Origin: Pseudodonghicola flavimaris | Lineage (GTDB): Bacteria > Pseudomonadota > Alphaproteobacteria > Rhodobacterales > Rhodobacteraceae | DNA length: 64,000 nucleotides | NCBI RefSeq assembly: GCF_030164425.1 | Contig: NZ_JASNJD010000012.1 | Coordinates: 62,001 to 126,000, forward strand | Reading direction: 5' to 3' | Part shown: piece by piece, positions 18,241-27,792 of the stretch | Layout: each line of letters begins with the position of its first letter | Numbering within the stretch: position 1 is the stretch's first letter | Program-made: the position numbers and the translations under genes | The notes under the pieces: generated by a model | The model's input: only the letters and a program-made list of their open reading frames with translations | Databases searched by the model: none | Told to the model about the DNA's origin: nothing

Positions 18241-18345
18241 GCTTCGACGTTAACGACAAGCCCGATGCCGCACAAGAGGCAAAAAGCGTCGATTTCCGAC
18301 CTCCCCCGGCCCGTTTCGGCCCATTTCAACGCGATGCCCGCGAAT

Positions 18346-19353
18346 TCAGCGTAACGGTACGAAATCTGCACCGGTCCAGTACCAGATCTGTTCACAGCTG
18401 TCGGTGCCATAAAGATTGCGGCAGACTGGCAGCCGGGCCGAGAGCGCGACACCGTCATTGCCGTTGGTCAGGGGCTGCAACCGCATCGACGGCGCATAGA
18501 CGCTGACCGGCTTGCCGCGGAGCGGATAGAGCGCGCTGACATAGATGCTGACCAGACATTGCGACATGCCGCAGAAGGGCGACAGCGCGCTGCCCGGGCA
18601 GCGCACCGCGGCCCAGTTCAGAATCACGTCCTCGACCCCGTCGCCGTCGATCTGGGCCGGGGTGATCGCCCCCGGGCGCAGCGTGGCGGGACCGCGACAG
18701 CCCCGCGCGGTTTCCGCCACTGCCATCTGGCGCATCGCCGGGCGCGGCGCCGGCATCGCCCCGCCGCCGGCCGTTGCCGCCCCGGGCCAGGGCTTGCCGA
18801 TGGCGGCGAACATGCTCTGGCAATAGCCCGCAAGCCGGCTCAGCCCGGCGCCGAACCCCTGCGAGGAAAGCGCCGCCCGCCCGCCCCGGTGGCGCAGTTC
18901 GAACCCCGGGGCGGCGGCAATCGCGGCCAGCGACGGATCGCCGGCCGGCAGATCGATCTGCCAGGTCGAGAACAGCTCGTTCCAGCGCAGCCCGCGCAGG
19001 CGAAAGCCGGTCTGCCCGCCCACCACGATCATCACATCGTCGCGCTGCTCCGCCTCCTGCCGCGGCGGCCCGATGGTGCGGTCGCTGATATAGACCCGAA
19101 AGGCGCCGGCAGGGGTGATGTCAGGCTCCATATTGCCGGTGGCGAGCCCCGAGAGGCCGCGCGGCGAACGTTCGCCACAGACCAGCGCCATCCCCGGCCC
19201 GCCCATCGGCGCCAGCGTGGCACTGAAATAGGACCCGTCGTCGAACTGCGACACTGTCCAGTCCTGATCGGCCGGTTGCGCCGCAGAGACCGCTGCCAGC
19301 CCCAGCAGGATCATCGCCGCAACCGCCGCCCGCCGGCCCCCTGCCCGTCGCAT
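18346..19353 (-). CDS. secreted hypothetical protein
   Basis: A 335-residue protein with an N-terminal signal peptide (arginines, then AAVAAMILLGLAAVSA, cleavage near AQPADQD). Near residue 236 it has ITPAQIDGDGVEDVILNW, a DxDGxxD calcium-loop-like motif also found in FG-GAP and dockerin-like loops. Several cysteines (RCPGSALSPFCGMSQCLV) suggest disulfides in the periplasm. Followed by a C-terminal segment ending in IWYWTGADFVPLR. I do not recognise a family. It is transcribed toward the riboswitch and has an independent promoter region. Confidence 0.7.
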   Translation of the reverse strand: MRRAGGRRAAVAAMILLGLAAVSAAQPADQDWTVSQFDDGSYFSATLAPMGGPGMALVCGERSPRGLSGLATGNMEPDITPAGAFRVYISDRTIGPPRQEAEQRDDVMIVVGGQTGFRLRGLRWNELFSTWQIDLPAGDPSLAAIAAAPGFELRHRGGRAALSSQGFGAGLSRLAGYCQSMFAAIGKPWPGAATAGGGAMPAPRPAMRQMAVAETARGCRGPATLRPGAITPAQIDGDGVEDVILNWAAVRCPGSALSPFCGMSQCLVSIYVSALYPLRGKPVSVYAPSMRLQPLTNGNDGVALSARLPVCRNLYGTDSCEQIWYWTGADFVPLR

Positions 19354-19548
19354 CGCCGCTCTTCCTTTCCCGGTTCCGCCATCAGCTTACGGACAGGGTC
19401 GGGGCAGTCAACGCCTGCCCGGCGGCCCCGCGGGGGCTTCACAGCCCGGCCGATATCTGCTGAAATCACCCGGCCGCGCGGCGCCCGCCCCTTCTGGCCG
19501 GCTGGCGCGCTGCCGTTGTACACCCAAAGACCATCGGGAGGTCCCGTG

Positions 19549-19878
19549 ATGAAGACCCTGCTGTTGTCCGCCACCCTCGCCCTCGGCCTGCTCGGGCTGG
19601 CGCCTGCGGGCCATGCCGCCGGCAAGCTGGAGGTCAAGATCGTCACCGTCATGGGCCGCAACTGGTCGGTCGCCCCCGATCCGGAGAAGCCCGGCTATTG
19701 GCGGGCGATGCGCGACTGGAACAACTTCGATCCCTTCGGCTCTCCGGCGCGGCTGCGGACCGTGCAGGCCATGGCCGCCTTCAAGGCCGCGACCGGCTGC
19801 ACCGCGATCTACAGCAGCATGTATCAGACCATTGCCGGCGATGTGCTGACCCAGCTGAGCTGCCCGGCCGGCGACTGA
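19549..19878 (+). CDS. small secreted hypothetical protein
   Basis: A 109-residue protein with a clear signal peptide (MKTLLLSATLALGLLGLAPA, cleavage near GHAAG) and a mature part of about 85 residues containing two cysteines (ATGCTAIYSSMYQ and QLSCPAGD) that could form a disulfide. GGGAGGT lies just before ATG 19549. Longer upstream extensions are antisense to the preceding gene and are rejected. Function unknown; periplasmic location inferred. Confidence 0.7.
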   Translation: MKTLLLSATLALGLLGLAPAGHAAGKLEVKIVTVMGRNWSVAPDPEKPGYWRAMRDWNNFDPFGSPARLRTVQAMAAFKAATGCTAIYSSMYQTIAGDVLTQLSCPAGD

Positions 19879-19957
19879 CGCGCCGCCGGCACGATTACCC
19901 CCCGGCGCGACATCGGGCGGGATTGAGGTCGGTCAACCTTCCTGCCATAGCTGCGCC

Positions 19958-20947
19958 ATGAAAGTGGCGATCAACGGATTCGGACGGATCGGCCGCAGCA
20001 TTCTGCGCCAGATCCTGACATTGCCCCGGGGGACCGGGATCGAGGTGGTGCAGATCAACGATATCGCACCGCCCGAGACCTGCGCCTATCTGTTCCAATA
20101 CGACAGCACCTTCGGCCCCTTCCCCGGAACGGTGGATTATGCCGATGGCTGCCTGTCCGCAGGCGGCCGCCGGATCCCGCTGTCGCATGAACCCGATATC
20201 CGGGCGGTGGACCTGACCGGTGTCGACGTCCTACTGGACTGCACCGGCATCGCCCGCACCACCGATCTGGCCCATCGCGGCATCGAGGCCGGCGCCGCCA
20301 AGGTGCTGATCTCCGGCCCGTCGCCGGCGGCAGAGAAAACCATCGTGCTCGGCGCCAACGAGGACACGCTCGGCGATGCACAGATGGTGTCCAACGCCTC
20401 CTGCACCACCAACGCGCTGGCGCCGCTGCTGAAGGTGGTCGATCAGATCGCCGGGGTCGAGCGCGGTCATATGACGACGATCCACTGCTATACCAGCAGC
20501 CAGCCGATGGTCGACGCGCCGCGCGGCGATCTGGCGCGCAGCCGCGCCGGCGCCCTATCCATGGTGCCCACCACCACCAGCGCGATGAAGCTGATCGACG
20601 TGGTCCTGCCCGAACTGGCCGGGCGGGTCAGCGGCGCCGCGGTGCGGGTGCCGACGGCCAGCGTCTCCGCCGTCGATCTGGTGGTACAGCTGGGCCGCGA
20701 CATGACCGAGGACAGCCTGAATGCCGCGCTGAAGGCGGCGGCCGAGGCCAGCCCGGTGCTGGGCTGGATCGATCAGCCGCTGGTCTCCTCAGACCTGCGC
20801 GCGCGCTGCGACTCGCTGGTGATCGCGCTGCCGGAAACCCGGATGATCGGCCCGCGCCAGGCCCGCATCTTCGGCTGGTACGACAACGAGTGGGGATTCT
20901 CCGCCCGCATGCTCGATATCGCCGAGCGGATGACGCCGCCCGCCTGA
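19958..20947 (+). CDS. glyceraldehyde-3-phosphate dehydrogenase family enzyme
   Basis: A 329-residue NAD(P)-dependent aldehyde dehydrogenase of the GAPDH family. The nucleotide motif INGFGRIGRSILRQIL opens the protein; the catalytic cysteine is Cys149 in SNASCTTNALAP and the base His176 in TTIHCYTSSQ; the C-terminal WYDNEWGFSARM is conserved. The Asp-rich stretch VQINDIAPPETCAYLFQYDS with Asn-Asp after the second strand is as in glycolytic enzymes, but no other glycolytic gene is adjacent, so it may be a secondary GAPDH or erythrose-4-phosphate dehydrogenase. Confidence 0.88.
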   Translation: MKVAINGFGRIGRSILRQILTLPRGTGIEVVQINDIAPPETCAYLFQYDSTFGPFPGTVDYADGCLSAGGRRIPLSHEPDIRAVDLTGVDVLLDCTGIARTTDLAHRGIEAGAAKVLISGPSPAAEKTIVLGANEDTLGDAQMVSNASCTTNALAPLLKVVDQIAGVERGHMTTIHCYTSSQPMVDAPRGDLARSRAGALSMVPTTTSAMKLIDVVLPELAGRVSGAAVRVPTASVSAVDLVVQLGRDMTEDSLNAALKAAAEASPVLGWIDQPLVSSDLRARCDSLVIALPETRMIGPRQARIFGWYDNEWGFSARMLDIAERMTPPA

Positions 20948-21176
20948 TCCCGCGCGCCGCCCCGGGAACGGCCAGATTTCCGTTGCGGAAATCTCCCATC
21001 CAACTGCCTGCGCAGACAGCGAAAATCGGCCGACCCGCAATCGGCTGTGGGATTCGTCGCCGTTTGCCATTCCACCCCCAACATCTGGCATGCTACTCAC
21101 AGGGGGCGGAGGCGGTCGGAGCGGTAACGTGGCGACCCCGAAACGCCCGCCGCACGACCAAAGCGGGAGCTGTGTG

Positions 21177-22994
21177 ATGAGTTCTTTGGGCCGTAAATTC
21201 GCCCTTCGGCGCGGGATGACTGCGCTCTGCGCCGGCGCCTGGCTCGCCTGTGCCGCCGGCAATGCCCAGGCCCTCGACAGCAGCCTGACCGCCACAGGCG
21301 CCTCCGAGGACCTGCAGGACAGCCTCAAGACCGCCTCCGCGGTGATGTCCGCCGGTGACCGCGGGCTCGACAACGTGCAGGAGCTGATCGCCGCCGCCCA
21401 GGCCGATTACCAGACGCTGGTGCAGGTGCTCTATGACCGGGGCTATTTCAGCCCGGTGATCCATATCCGCGTCGATGGCCGCGAGGCCGCCTATATCGAC
21501 CCGCTGGCGCTGCCCTCCCGCATCGACAGGATCGCAATCGAGGTGGCGCCCGGCCCGCAGTTCCGCTTCGGCACCGCCGAGATCGCGCCGCTGGCCGAGA
21601 ACACCGCGATGCCGGAGGCCTTCGCCCCGGGCGCGCCCGCCAGCACCGGCGCGATCCGCGATGCCACCGCCGCCGGGGTGCAGGGCTGGCGCGATGCCGG
21701 CTATGCCAAGGCGACCATCGACAGCCAGCGCATCACCGCCAACCACGCCGCCGCCCGGCTGGATGCCCAGGTCCGGCTGCGCCCGGGCCAGAAGCTGCGC
21801 TTCGGCAAGCTGATCGTCGCCGGCAATTCCGACGTGCGCGAGGAAGCGGTGCAGCGCATCGCCGGCCTGCCCACCGGCGAGACCTATTCGCCCGAGACGC
21901 TGCAGACGGTGAACACCCGGCTGCGGCGCACCGGCACCTTTTCGACCGTCACCCTGCACGAGGCCGAGACCGCCAATCCCGACGGTACGCTGGATGTGAC
22001 CACCACGCTGGAGGACATGCCGAAACGGCGCATCTCCTTCGGGGTGGAAATGTCGTCGAATGCCGGGCTCGACCTCAGCATGGCCTGGATGCACCGCAAC
22101 CTGTTCCACGGCGCCGAACGGCTCAGGATCGAATCCTCGATCGGCAATATCGGCGGGTCGGAGGATATCGAGGGGCGCCTCGGGATCCGCCTCGACCGGC
22201 CGGACCGGCTGGGACCGGACGACAGCATCTTCTACACCTTCGACATCGAACAACTTGAGCGCGAACATTATTCGGTCTCGCGCACCAGCCTGGGGATCGG
22301 CGCCCGGCGCGTGTTCTCGCCCGATCTGGTGGGCGAGGTCGCGGTGGTGGGCATGTATGCCAATGCCGATGACGCCTTCGGCGACGGCCGCGATTTCGAA
22401 TATCTGGGGCTGCCGATCACCCTGGAGTGGGACAAGCGCGACAACCCGGTCAATGCCCGCGGCGGCCATCTGCTGCGACTTGAGACGATGCCCTTCTTCG
22501 GGCTCTCCGGCAGCAAGTCCGGCGGCAGGCTTATGGCCGATGCCCGCGCCTATCGCAGCTTCGGCGCCACCGGGCGGCTGACGCTGGCCGGCCGGCTGCA
22601 GCTCGGCTCGGTGGTGGGCCCGGCCCAGAGCGAGGTCTCCCCCGATCTGCTGTTCTTCTCCGGCGGCGCCGGCACCGTGCGCGGCCAGCCCTATGACTCG
22701 CTCGGCATCGACGTCGGCGGCAAGACCGCCGGCGGCCGCTCTTTCCTCGGCGCCTCGGTCGAGCTGCGCGGCCAGATCACCGACAAGATCTCGGCCGTCG
22801 GCTTCTTGGACTATGGCGCGGTCGACGCCTCCTCCTTCATCGGCAGCGATACCGCCAGCCACTCCGGCGCCGGGCTCGGGGTGCGCTACGATCTCGGCGG
22901 CTTCGGCCCGGTCCGCTTCGATCTGGCCTATCCGGTAGGCGGCGACACCGGCGAGGGGCTGCAATATTACATCGGCATCGGACAGGCATTTTGA
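21177..22994 (+). CDS. tamA: TamA-like outer-membrane translocation protein
   Basis: A 605-residue Omp85-family protein with a signal peptide (ALCAGAWLACAAGNAQA), POTRA-like domains up to about residue 290 (for example GKLIVAGNSDVREEAVQRIA, a surface-antigen variable-number-repeat pattern), and a C-terminal 16-strand beta-barrel ending in the typical aromatic residue (IGIGQAF). The barrel contains FSGGAGTVRGQPYDSLG, close to the Omp85 lid-lock VRGF/Y motif. It acts with TamB across the periplasm to help insert outer-membrane proteins or move lipids. ATG 21177 (GGGAGCTGTGTG upstream) is preferred over 21090. It is tightly linked to tamB. Confidence 0.92.
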   Translation: MSSLGRKFALRRGMTALCAGAWLACAAGNAQALDSSLTATGASEDLQDSLKTASAVMSAGDRGLDNVQELIAAAQADYQTLVQVLYDRGYFSPVIHIRVDGREAAYIDPLALPSRIDRIAIEVAPGPQFRFGTAEIAPLAENTAMPEAFAPGAPASTGAIRDATAAGVQGWRDAGYAKATIDSQRITANHAAARLDAQVRLRPGQKLRFGKLIVAGNSDVREEAVQRIAGLPTGETYSPETLQTVNTRLRRTGTFSTVTLHEAETANPDGTLDVTTTLEDMPKRRISFGVEMSSNAGLDLSMAWMHRNLFHGAERLRIESSIGNIGGSEDIEGRLGIRLDRPDRLGPDDSIFYTFDIEQLEREHYSVSRTSLGIGARRVFSPDLVGEVAVVGMYANADDAFGDGRDFEYLGLPITLEWDKRDNPVNARGGHLLRLETMPFFGLSGSKSGGRLMADARAYRSFGATGRLTLAGRLQLGSVVGPAQSEVSPDLLFFSGGAGTVRGQPYDSLGIDVGGKTAGGRSFLGASVELRGQITDKISAVGFLDYGAVDASSFIGSDTASHSGAGLGVRYDLGGFGPVRFDLAYPVGGDTGEGLQYYIGIGQAF

Positions 22995-22996
22995 GC

Positions 22997-25900
22997 GTGA
23001 AACGGCATCTGGTTCTGGTCACCCTGGTGACCCTGACGGTCTCCGCCCCGGTCTTCGCCCCGGCGCAGGAAAAAAGCGGCAAGGACGCCAGCGAATCCGG
23101 CGGCCTGCTGGTCGGCTTTCTGGAAAACACCCTCTCGGGCGACGATCGCAAGATCAGCGTGACGGGGCTGGAGGGCGCCTTCAGCTCGCGCGCCACCATC
23201 CAGGAAATCCGGGTGGCCGACGACAAGGGCGTCTGGCTGACGGTGCGCGGCGCGGTGCTGGACTGGAACCGGCTGGCGCTGGTGCGCGGGCGGTTCTCGG
23301 TCAACGCGCTGACCGCCGATGAGATCATCGTCGAACGCGCGCCGGTGGCCAGTGCCGCAACCGATCTGCCCGCCCCCGAGGCGACGCCCTTCTCGCTGCC
23401 CGACCTGCCGGTGTCGATCGAAGTCGGCGAGCTCGGCGTCGACAAGCTCGATCTGGGCGCGGAGCTGCTTGGCATGGCGGCCGAGCTCAAGCTCGGCGGC
23501 AAGCTGACGCTGGCCGATGGCGCGCTGGATACCGACCTGGCGGTGACCCGGCTGGACCGGCCCGGCGACGCGGTCAGCCTGATGGCGCAGTTTTCCAACC
23601 AGACCCGGCATATCGGGCTGGACCTGAAACTGGTCGAGGATGCCGGCGGCCTGGTGTCGAGCCTGCTGAACATGCCCGACAAGCCGCCGCTGCTGCTGAC
23701 CGCCAAGGGCGACGGGGTGGTCAGCGATTTCACCGCCGATCTGGCGCTGGTGACCGGCGATGCCGAACGGCTGGGCGGCCAGGTCCGGCTGAGCGGTCTG
23801 GAACCCGCCGCCGGGGCCGATCCCGCCGCCGCCACCGGCATCGGCTTCGCCGCCGATCTGGCCGGCGATGTCACCCCGATGCTGCCCCTTGATTACCGCG
23901 AATTCTTCGGCACCGATACCCGCCTGACGCTGCGCGGCCAGAACGACCCCGACGGCCGGGTCGAGATCAGCCAGCTGGACCTGAGCTCGGACGCGCTGCG
24001 CCTGACCGGCACCCTGGCGCTGGCCGCCGGCGGCGAGATCGACGCGCTGCAGATGCAGGGCGGCATCACGCCCCCCTCCGGCGACGAGGTGCTGCTGCCG
24101 CTCAGCGGGGCGCGCACCACCCTGGGCATGGCCGATTTCGCCATGGCCTTCGACCGCGCCGACGGCGACGGCTGGGACCTGCGGCTGAGCGCCGACCGGC
24201 TGACACAGCCCGACCTCAGCCTGTCGCATGCCGCCCTGACCGGCACCGGCACCCTGGATCAGAGCGCCGGCTTCGCCATCCGGGGCGATATCCAAGCCGC
24301 GCTCTCCGGGCTGGCGCTGGCCGATGCGGCGCAGCAGCGCGCCATCGGCTCCGACATCACCCTCGATGGCGAGATCGCCCGCGATGCCGGCGGCGCCTTC
24401 GAGTTCAACGGATTCGAACTGAAGGGCGACGATTACAACGCGACGCTGACCGGCACGCTGTCGGGCTTCGACAGCGGGCTGGAGATGGACGGCACCCTGC
24501 GGCTGGGCGCCGCCGATCTGGCGCGGTTCTCCGATCTCGCGGGGCAGTCCCTCGGCGGGGCCGTCACCGCCGAGCTTTCCGGCAAGGGGGCGCCGCTGAA
24601 CGGCACCTTCGATCTGGCGCTGAACATGCGGGCCCAGGATCTCTCCGCCGGGATCGACCAGCTCGACCCGCTGATCGCCGGCCCCTCCACCCTGACACTG
24701 GCGCTGGCGCGGGGTGGCGACGGCATCACCCTGCATCAGTTCGAGCTGGACGGTCAGGCGCTGAGCGCCTCCGCCGCCGGCACGCTGAAAACCCACGACA
24801 GCGCGCTGACCCTCTCTGCCGCGCTGGACGATCTGGCACGGCTGACGCCCGATATCTCCGGCCCGCTGACGCTGACCGGCGATCTGAAACAGACCGGCAC
24901 GCTCTGGAACGGCGATATCGCCCTGAAGGGCCCTGACAGCTCGCATGCGGATCTCTCCGGCTCCTTCGATCCGAACGGCGAATCCGATGTGACCTTCGAT
25001 GCCCGGCTCGACCGGCTGGAACGGTTCGTGCCGCAGATTTCCGGCCCGCTCACCGCCCGGGGACGGGCACAGAGCAAGGCGGGCATCTGGCAGGGCGATG
25101 TGGCGCTGGCCGGCCCTGACAGTTCCCAGGCCAAGCTGAGCGGCAGCTTCGATCCCTCCGGCGATGCCGATCTGACCTTCGATGCCGCGCTCGACCGGCT
25201 GGAACGGTTCCTGCCCGAGCTTGTCGGCCGGCTGGCCGCCAAGGGCACCGCCCGGCGCCAGAGCGGGGTCTGGACCATCGACGCCCGGGCCAGCGGCCCC
25301 TCCGACATCGCCACCACCGTGGCCGGCACCTTCGATGAGGCTGCCGGCACCGCCGATATCACCGCCAGGGGCACCCTGCGGCTGGAAGGCGCCAACCCCT
25401 TCCTCAAGCCCAATTCGGTCGCCGGCGGCGCCAATTTCGATCTCGCGCTGAAAGGCCCCCCCTCGGTCGAGGCGCTGAGCGGCACCATCTCCACCTCCGG
25501 CACGCGGATGGCGATCCCCTCGGCGGCGCAGACCATCGAGGATATCGCCGCCACCATCACCATCGGCGCCGCCCGCGCCAATCTGGCGATGACCGGTTCT
25601 CTCGGCGCCGGTGGCGGGTTCCGGGTCAGCGGCCCGGTGTCGCTGAATGCGCCCTTTGACGGCAGCATCGGCATCGACCTGCAGAACCTGATCCTGACCG
25701 ACAACCAGAGCGTGACCTCCTCCGCCAACGGCCGGCTGCTGCTGGCCGGACCGCTGACCGCCGGCCCGACGCTCTCCGGCCAGGTCGAGTTCGGCGAGAC
25801 CGAGATCAACCTGACCGCCGTCTCCGGCAGCGCCGCCGCCGCCCCCATCCCCGAGGGCATCCGCCATATCGGCGAACCCGCCGCCGTGCGCGCCACCCGC

Positions 25901-26644
25901 GACCGGGCCGGCCTGATCCAGTCCGCCGATGCCGGCAGCGGTGGCGGCAGCGCGCCGATCGGGCTCGACATCGCGCTGCTGGCACATAACAAGGTCTTCG
26001 CCCGCGGCTTCGGGGTTCAGGCCGAGCTGGGCGGCGACCTGCGCATCCGCGGCACCACCTCGGCAATCGAACCCTCCGGCCAGATCTCCCTGGTGCGCGG
26101 GACGCTCGACCTGCTGGGCCGGCGGCTGAAGTTGACCAAGGGCGAGGTCTCGCTGCAGGGCGATCTTCAGCCCTATGTCGATTTTGCCTCCACCACCACG
26201 ACCGAGGACGGCAAGGCCACCATCGAGATCGCCGGCCCGATGAGCGGTCCCAAGATCAGCGTGACCGCCGACCCCGACCGCCCGGCGGAAGAAGCGCTGG
26301 CGATGCTGGTCTTCGGCACCCGGGTGTCGGATCTGTCGCCCTTCATGATCGCCAAGATGGCCGCCTCTCTCGCCACTCTGGGCCGCTCCGGCGGGGTCAC
26401 CGACAAGATGCGCGGAGCCACCGGCATCAGCACCCTGGATGTCGGCACCGATGCCAGCGGCGCCGGGCAGGTCGGCGCTGGCGCCTATCTGTCGGACAAC
26501 GTCTATACCGACGTGACGATCAACACCAAGGGCGACACCGAGGTGAACCTGAACCTCGATCTGACGGATGCGATCACCGTCAAGGGCAGCGTCGACAATG
26601 CCGGTTCCACCGGGGTCGGCCTGTTCTTCGAAAAGGACTACTGA
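22997..26644 (+). CDS. tamB: TamB-like inner-membrane-anchored translocation protein
   Basis: A protein of about 1215 residues starting at GTG 22997 (TTG at 22991 would overlap tamA). It has an N-terminal hydrophobic anchor (LVLVTLVTLTVSAPVFAP), a very long run of beta-strand repeats of the AsmA/bridge-like type, including near repeats around LTGDLKQTGTLWNGDIALKG and GRAQSKAGIWQGDVALAG, and a C-terminal DUF490/TamB domain (SLVRGTLDLLGRRLKLTKGE ... VFGTRVSDLSPFMIAKMAA) ending near FFEKDY. It spans the periplasm as a lipid-sliding bridge and partners TamA. Confidence 0.92.
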   Translation: MKRHLVLVTLVTLTVSAPVFAPAQEKSGKDASESGGLLVGFLENTLSGDDRKISVTGLEGAFSSRATIQEIRVADDKGVWLTVRGAVLDWNRLALVRGRFSVNALTADEIIVERAPVASAATDLPAPEATPFSLPDLPVSIEVGELGVDKLDLGAELLGMAAELKLGGKLTLADGALDTDLAVTRLDRPGDAVSLMAQFSNQTRHIGLDLKLVEDAGGLVSSLLNMPDKPPLLLTAKGDGVVSDFTADLALVTGDAERLGGQVRLSGLEPAAGADPAAATGIGFAADLAGDVTPMLPLDYREFFGTDTRLTLRGQNDPDGRVEISQLDLSSDALRLTGTLALAAGGEIDALQMQGGITPPSGDEVLLPLSGARTTLGMADFAMAFDRADGDGWDLRLSADRLTQPDLSLSHAALTGTGTLDQSAGFAIRGDIQAALSGLALADAAQQRAIGSDITLDGEIARDAGGAFEFNGFELKGDDYNATLTGTLSGFDSGLEMDGTLRLGAADLARFSDLAGQSLGGAVTAELSGKGAPLNGTFDLALNMRAQDLSAGIDQLDPLIAGPSTLTLALARGGDGITLHQFELDGQALSASAAGTLKTHDSALTLSAALDDLARLTPDISGPLTLTGDLKQTGTLWNGDIALKGPDSSHADLSGSFDPNGESDVTFDARLDRLERFVPQISGPLTARGRAQSKAGIWQGDVALAGPDSSQAKLSGSFDPSGDADLTFDAALDRLERFLPELVGRLAAKGTARRQSGVWTIDARASGPSDIATTVAGTFDEAAGTADITARGTLRLEGANPFLKPNSVAGGANFDLALKGPPSVEALSGTISTSGTRMAIPSAAQTIEDIAATITIGAARANLAMTGSLGAGGGFRVSGPVSLNAPFDGSIGIDLQNLILTDNQSVTSSANGRLLLAGPLTAGPTLSGQVEFGETEINLTAVSGSAAAAPIPEGIRHIGEPAAVRATRDRAGLIQSADAGSGGGSAPIGLDIALLAHNKVFARGFGVQAELGGDLRIRGTTSAIEPSGQISLVRGTLDLLGRRLKLTKGEVSLQGDLQPYVDFASTTTTEDGKATIEIAGPMSGPKISVTADPDRPAEEALAMLVFGTRVSDLSPFMIAKMAASLATLGRSGGVTDKMRGATGISTLDVGTDASGAGQVGAGAYLSDNVYTDVTINTKGDTEVNLNLDLTDAITVKGSVDNAGSTGVGLFFEKDY

Positions 26645-26679
26645 GGCGCGCTGCTGTTCAGCCGCCGGCTACGGGCCGG

Positions 26680-27615
26680 TCACCGGGAAACGCCCGGCAG
26701 GGCCGCGGCCAGTCCCGTCAGCGCCGCCGCGTCATCGAGGATCAGCGCCAGTGCCACCCCGGCCCCCGGCTCCGCCGGCGCGTCGAAGGCATCGAGACAG
26801 GCCGCCCGCCCCTCCGGCCAGCCGATGAGGGCACGGGCGAGGCTACCGGCCAGGACAATCCCGTCGAGCGGCAGATAGAACCAGACCAACTGCTGCAGAA
26901 CCTGCCCTAGAAGCCGGGCCATCCGCAGCGCCGCCTGCCGCGCCGGCCCCTCTGCGGCAGCGGCGCGCGCCAGGATCGCCTCCGGCGGCCCCATCTCGCC
27001 CCCCGCCTGACGGCAGAGAAAGCCCAGCCCGGCGGCAGAGAACAGCGCCTCCATCGTCGCCGGCGGCGCCGCCTCCCCAGCCCCGGGTCCCAGCGCCGCC
27101 TGCACCGGCGCCGGCAACGCCGCATGGCCGAATTCCAGCGCCCAGGCGACCGGCCCGGCCTGGGTACGGCGCACCAGCCCGGCGTTAACTCCGGTGCCCA
27201 GGTTCAGCACCAGCGCCTGGCCGTTCCCCGGCCCGCTGCCGTCGCGCAGCGGCTGCCGCTGCGCCGGCGCCAATCCCGGCAGCGCCAACGCCAGCGCCTC
27301 CAGATCGTTCAAGCAGCGCAATGCCGACGCGCCGGGCAGCCCCAGCGCCGCAATCAACGCAGCGCGGTCGATCACCCAGTCGCGGTTGGTCAGCCGCAGC
27401 GGCCCCGGCCCCACCGGCCCGGCAATGGCGAGGGCGGCGGCCGACAGCGGCGGCGCCCCCGCCTCGTGCAGATAGCTCGCCAGCAGCGGCAGCAGCCCCG
27501 CCGCCGCGTCATTGGCGAAGCGCTGCGGCTGGATCAGCCGCCCGCCCTGCCACAGCGCCACGCGGGTATTGGTCCCGCCCACATCCGCCAGCAATGCCGG
27601 TCCCTGCCTTGTCAT
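26680..27615 (-). CDS. glucokinase-family sugar kinase
   Basis: A 311-residue ASKHA-fold kinase that phosphorylates glucose or a related hexose with ATP. Motifs are ALLADVGGTNTRVALWQGG (phosphate 1), ALAIAGPVGPGPLRLTNRDW (glucose contact, sugar loop), [12 protein letters not shown] (catalytic Asp in ND) and LNLGTGVNAGLV (phosphate 2). ATG 27615 starts exactly before the first motif. It is alone and converges with tamB. The cofactor and exact sugar are not visible from sequence. Confidence 0.85.
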   Translation of the reverse strand: MTRQGPALLADVGGTNTRVALWQGGRLIQPQRFANDAAAGLLPLLASYLHEAGAPPLSAAALAIAGPVGPGPLRLTNRDWVIDRAALIAALGLPGASALRCLNDLEALALALPGLAPAQRQPLRDGSGPGNGQALVLNLGTGVNAGLVRRTQAGPVAWALEFGHAALPAPVQAALGPGAGEAAPPATMEALFSAAGLGFLCRQAGGEMGPPEAILARAAAAEGPARQAALRMARLLGQVLQQLVWFYLPLDGIVLAGSLARALIGWPEGRAACLDAFDAPAEPGAGVALALILDDAAALTGLAAALPGVSR

Positions 27616-27792
27616 CCCTGCCCCCGCCTGCGCCGGTTCCGCTCGCCCGGTCCCGACCACCAAATCCCCAGAACCAAACCCTGATTGCCTCTACCGCAGG
27701 CTGCCCCATTCGCCGCCCCGCGCCAAGAGCGCCGCGACGCTTGCGGCCGGCGCCGAAGCGGTTAGGCTGCCCGAAAGCGGCGAGGAGCGGGC

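Noticed and set aside
22967-25987. 1006-codon reading frame on the minus strand opposite tamB
   Set aside because: Shadow of a GC-rich gene: low-complexity Gly/Ala/Gln/Arg composition with no recognisable domain, while tamB on the plus strand has clear motifs.
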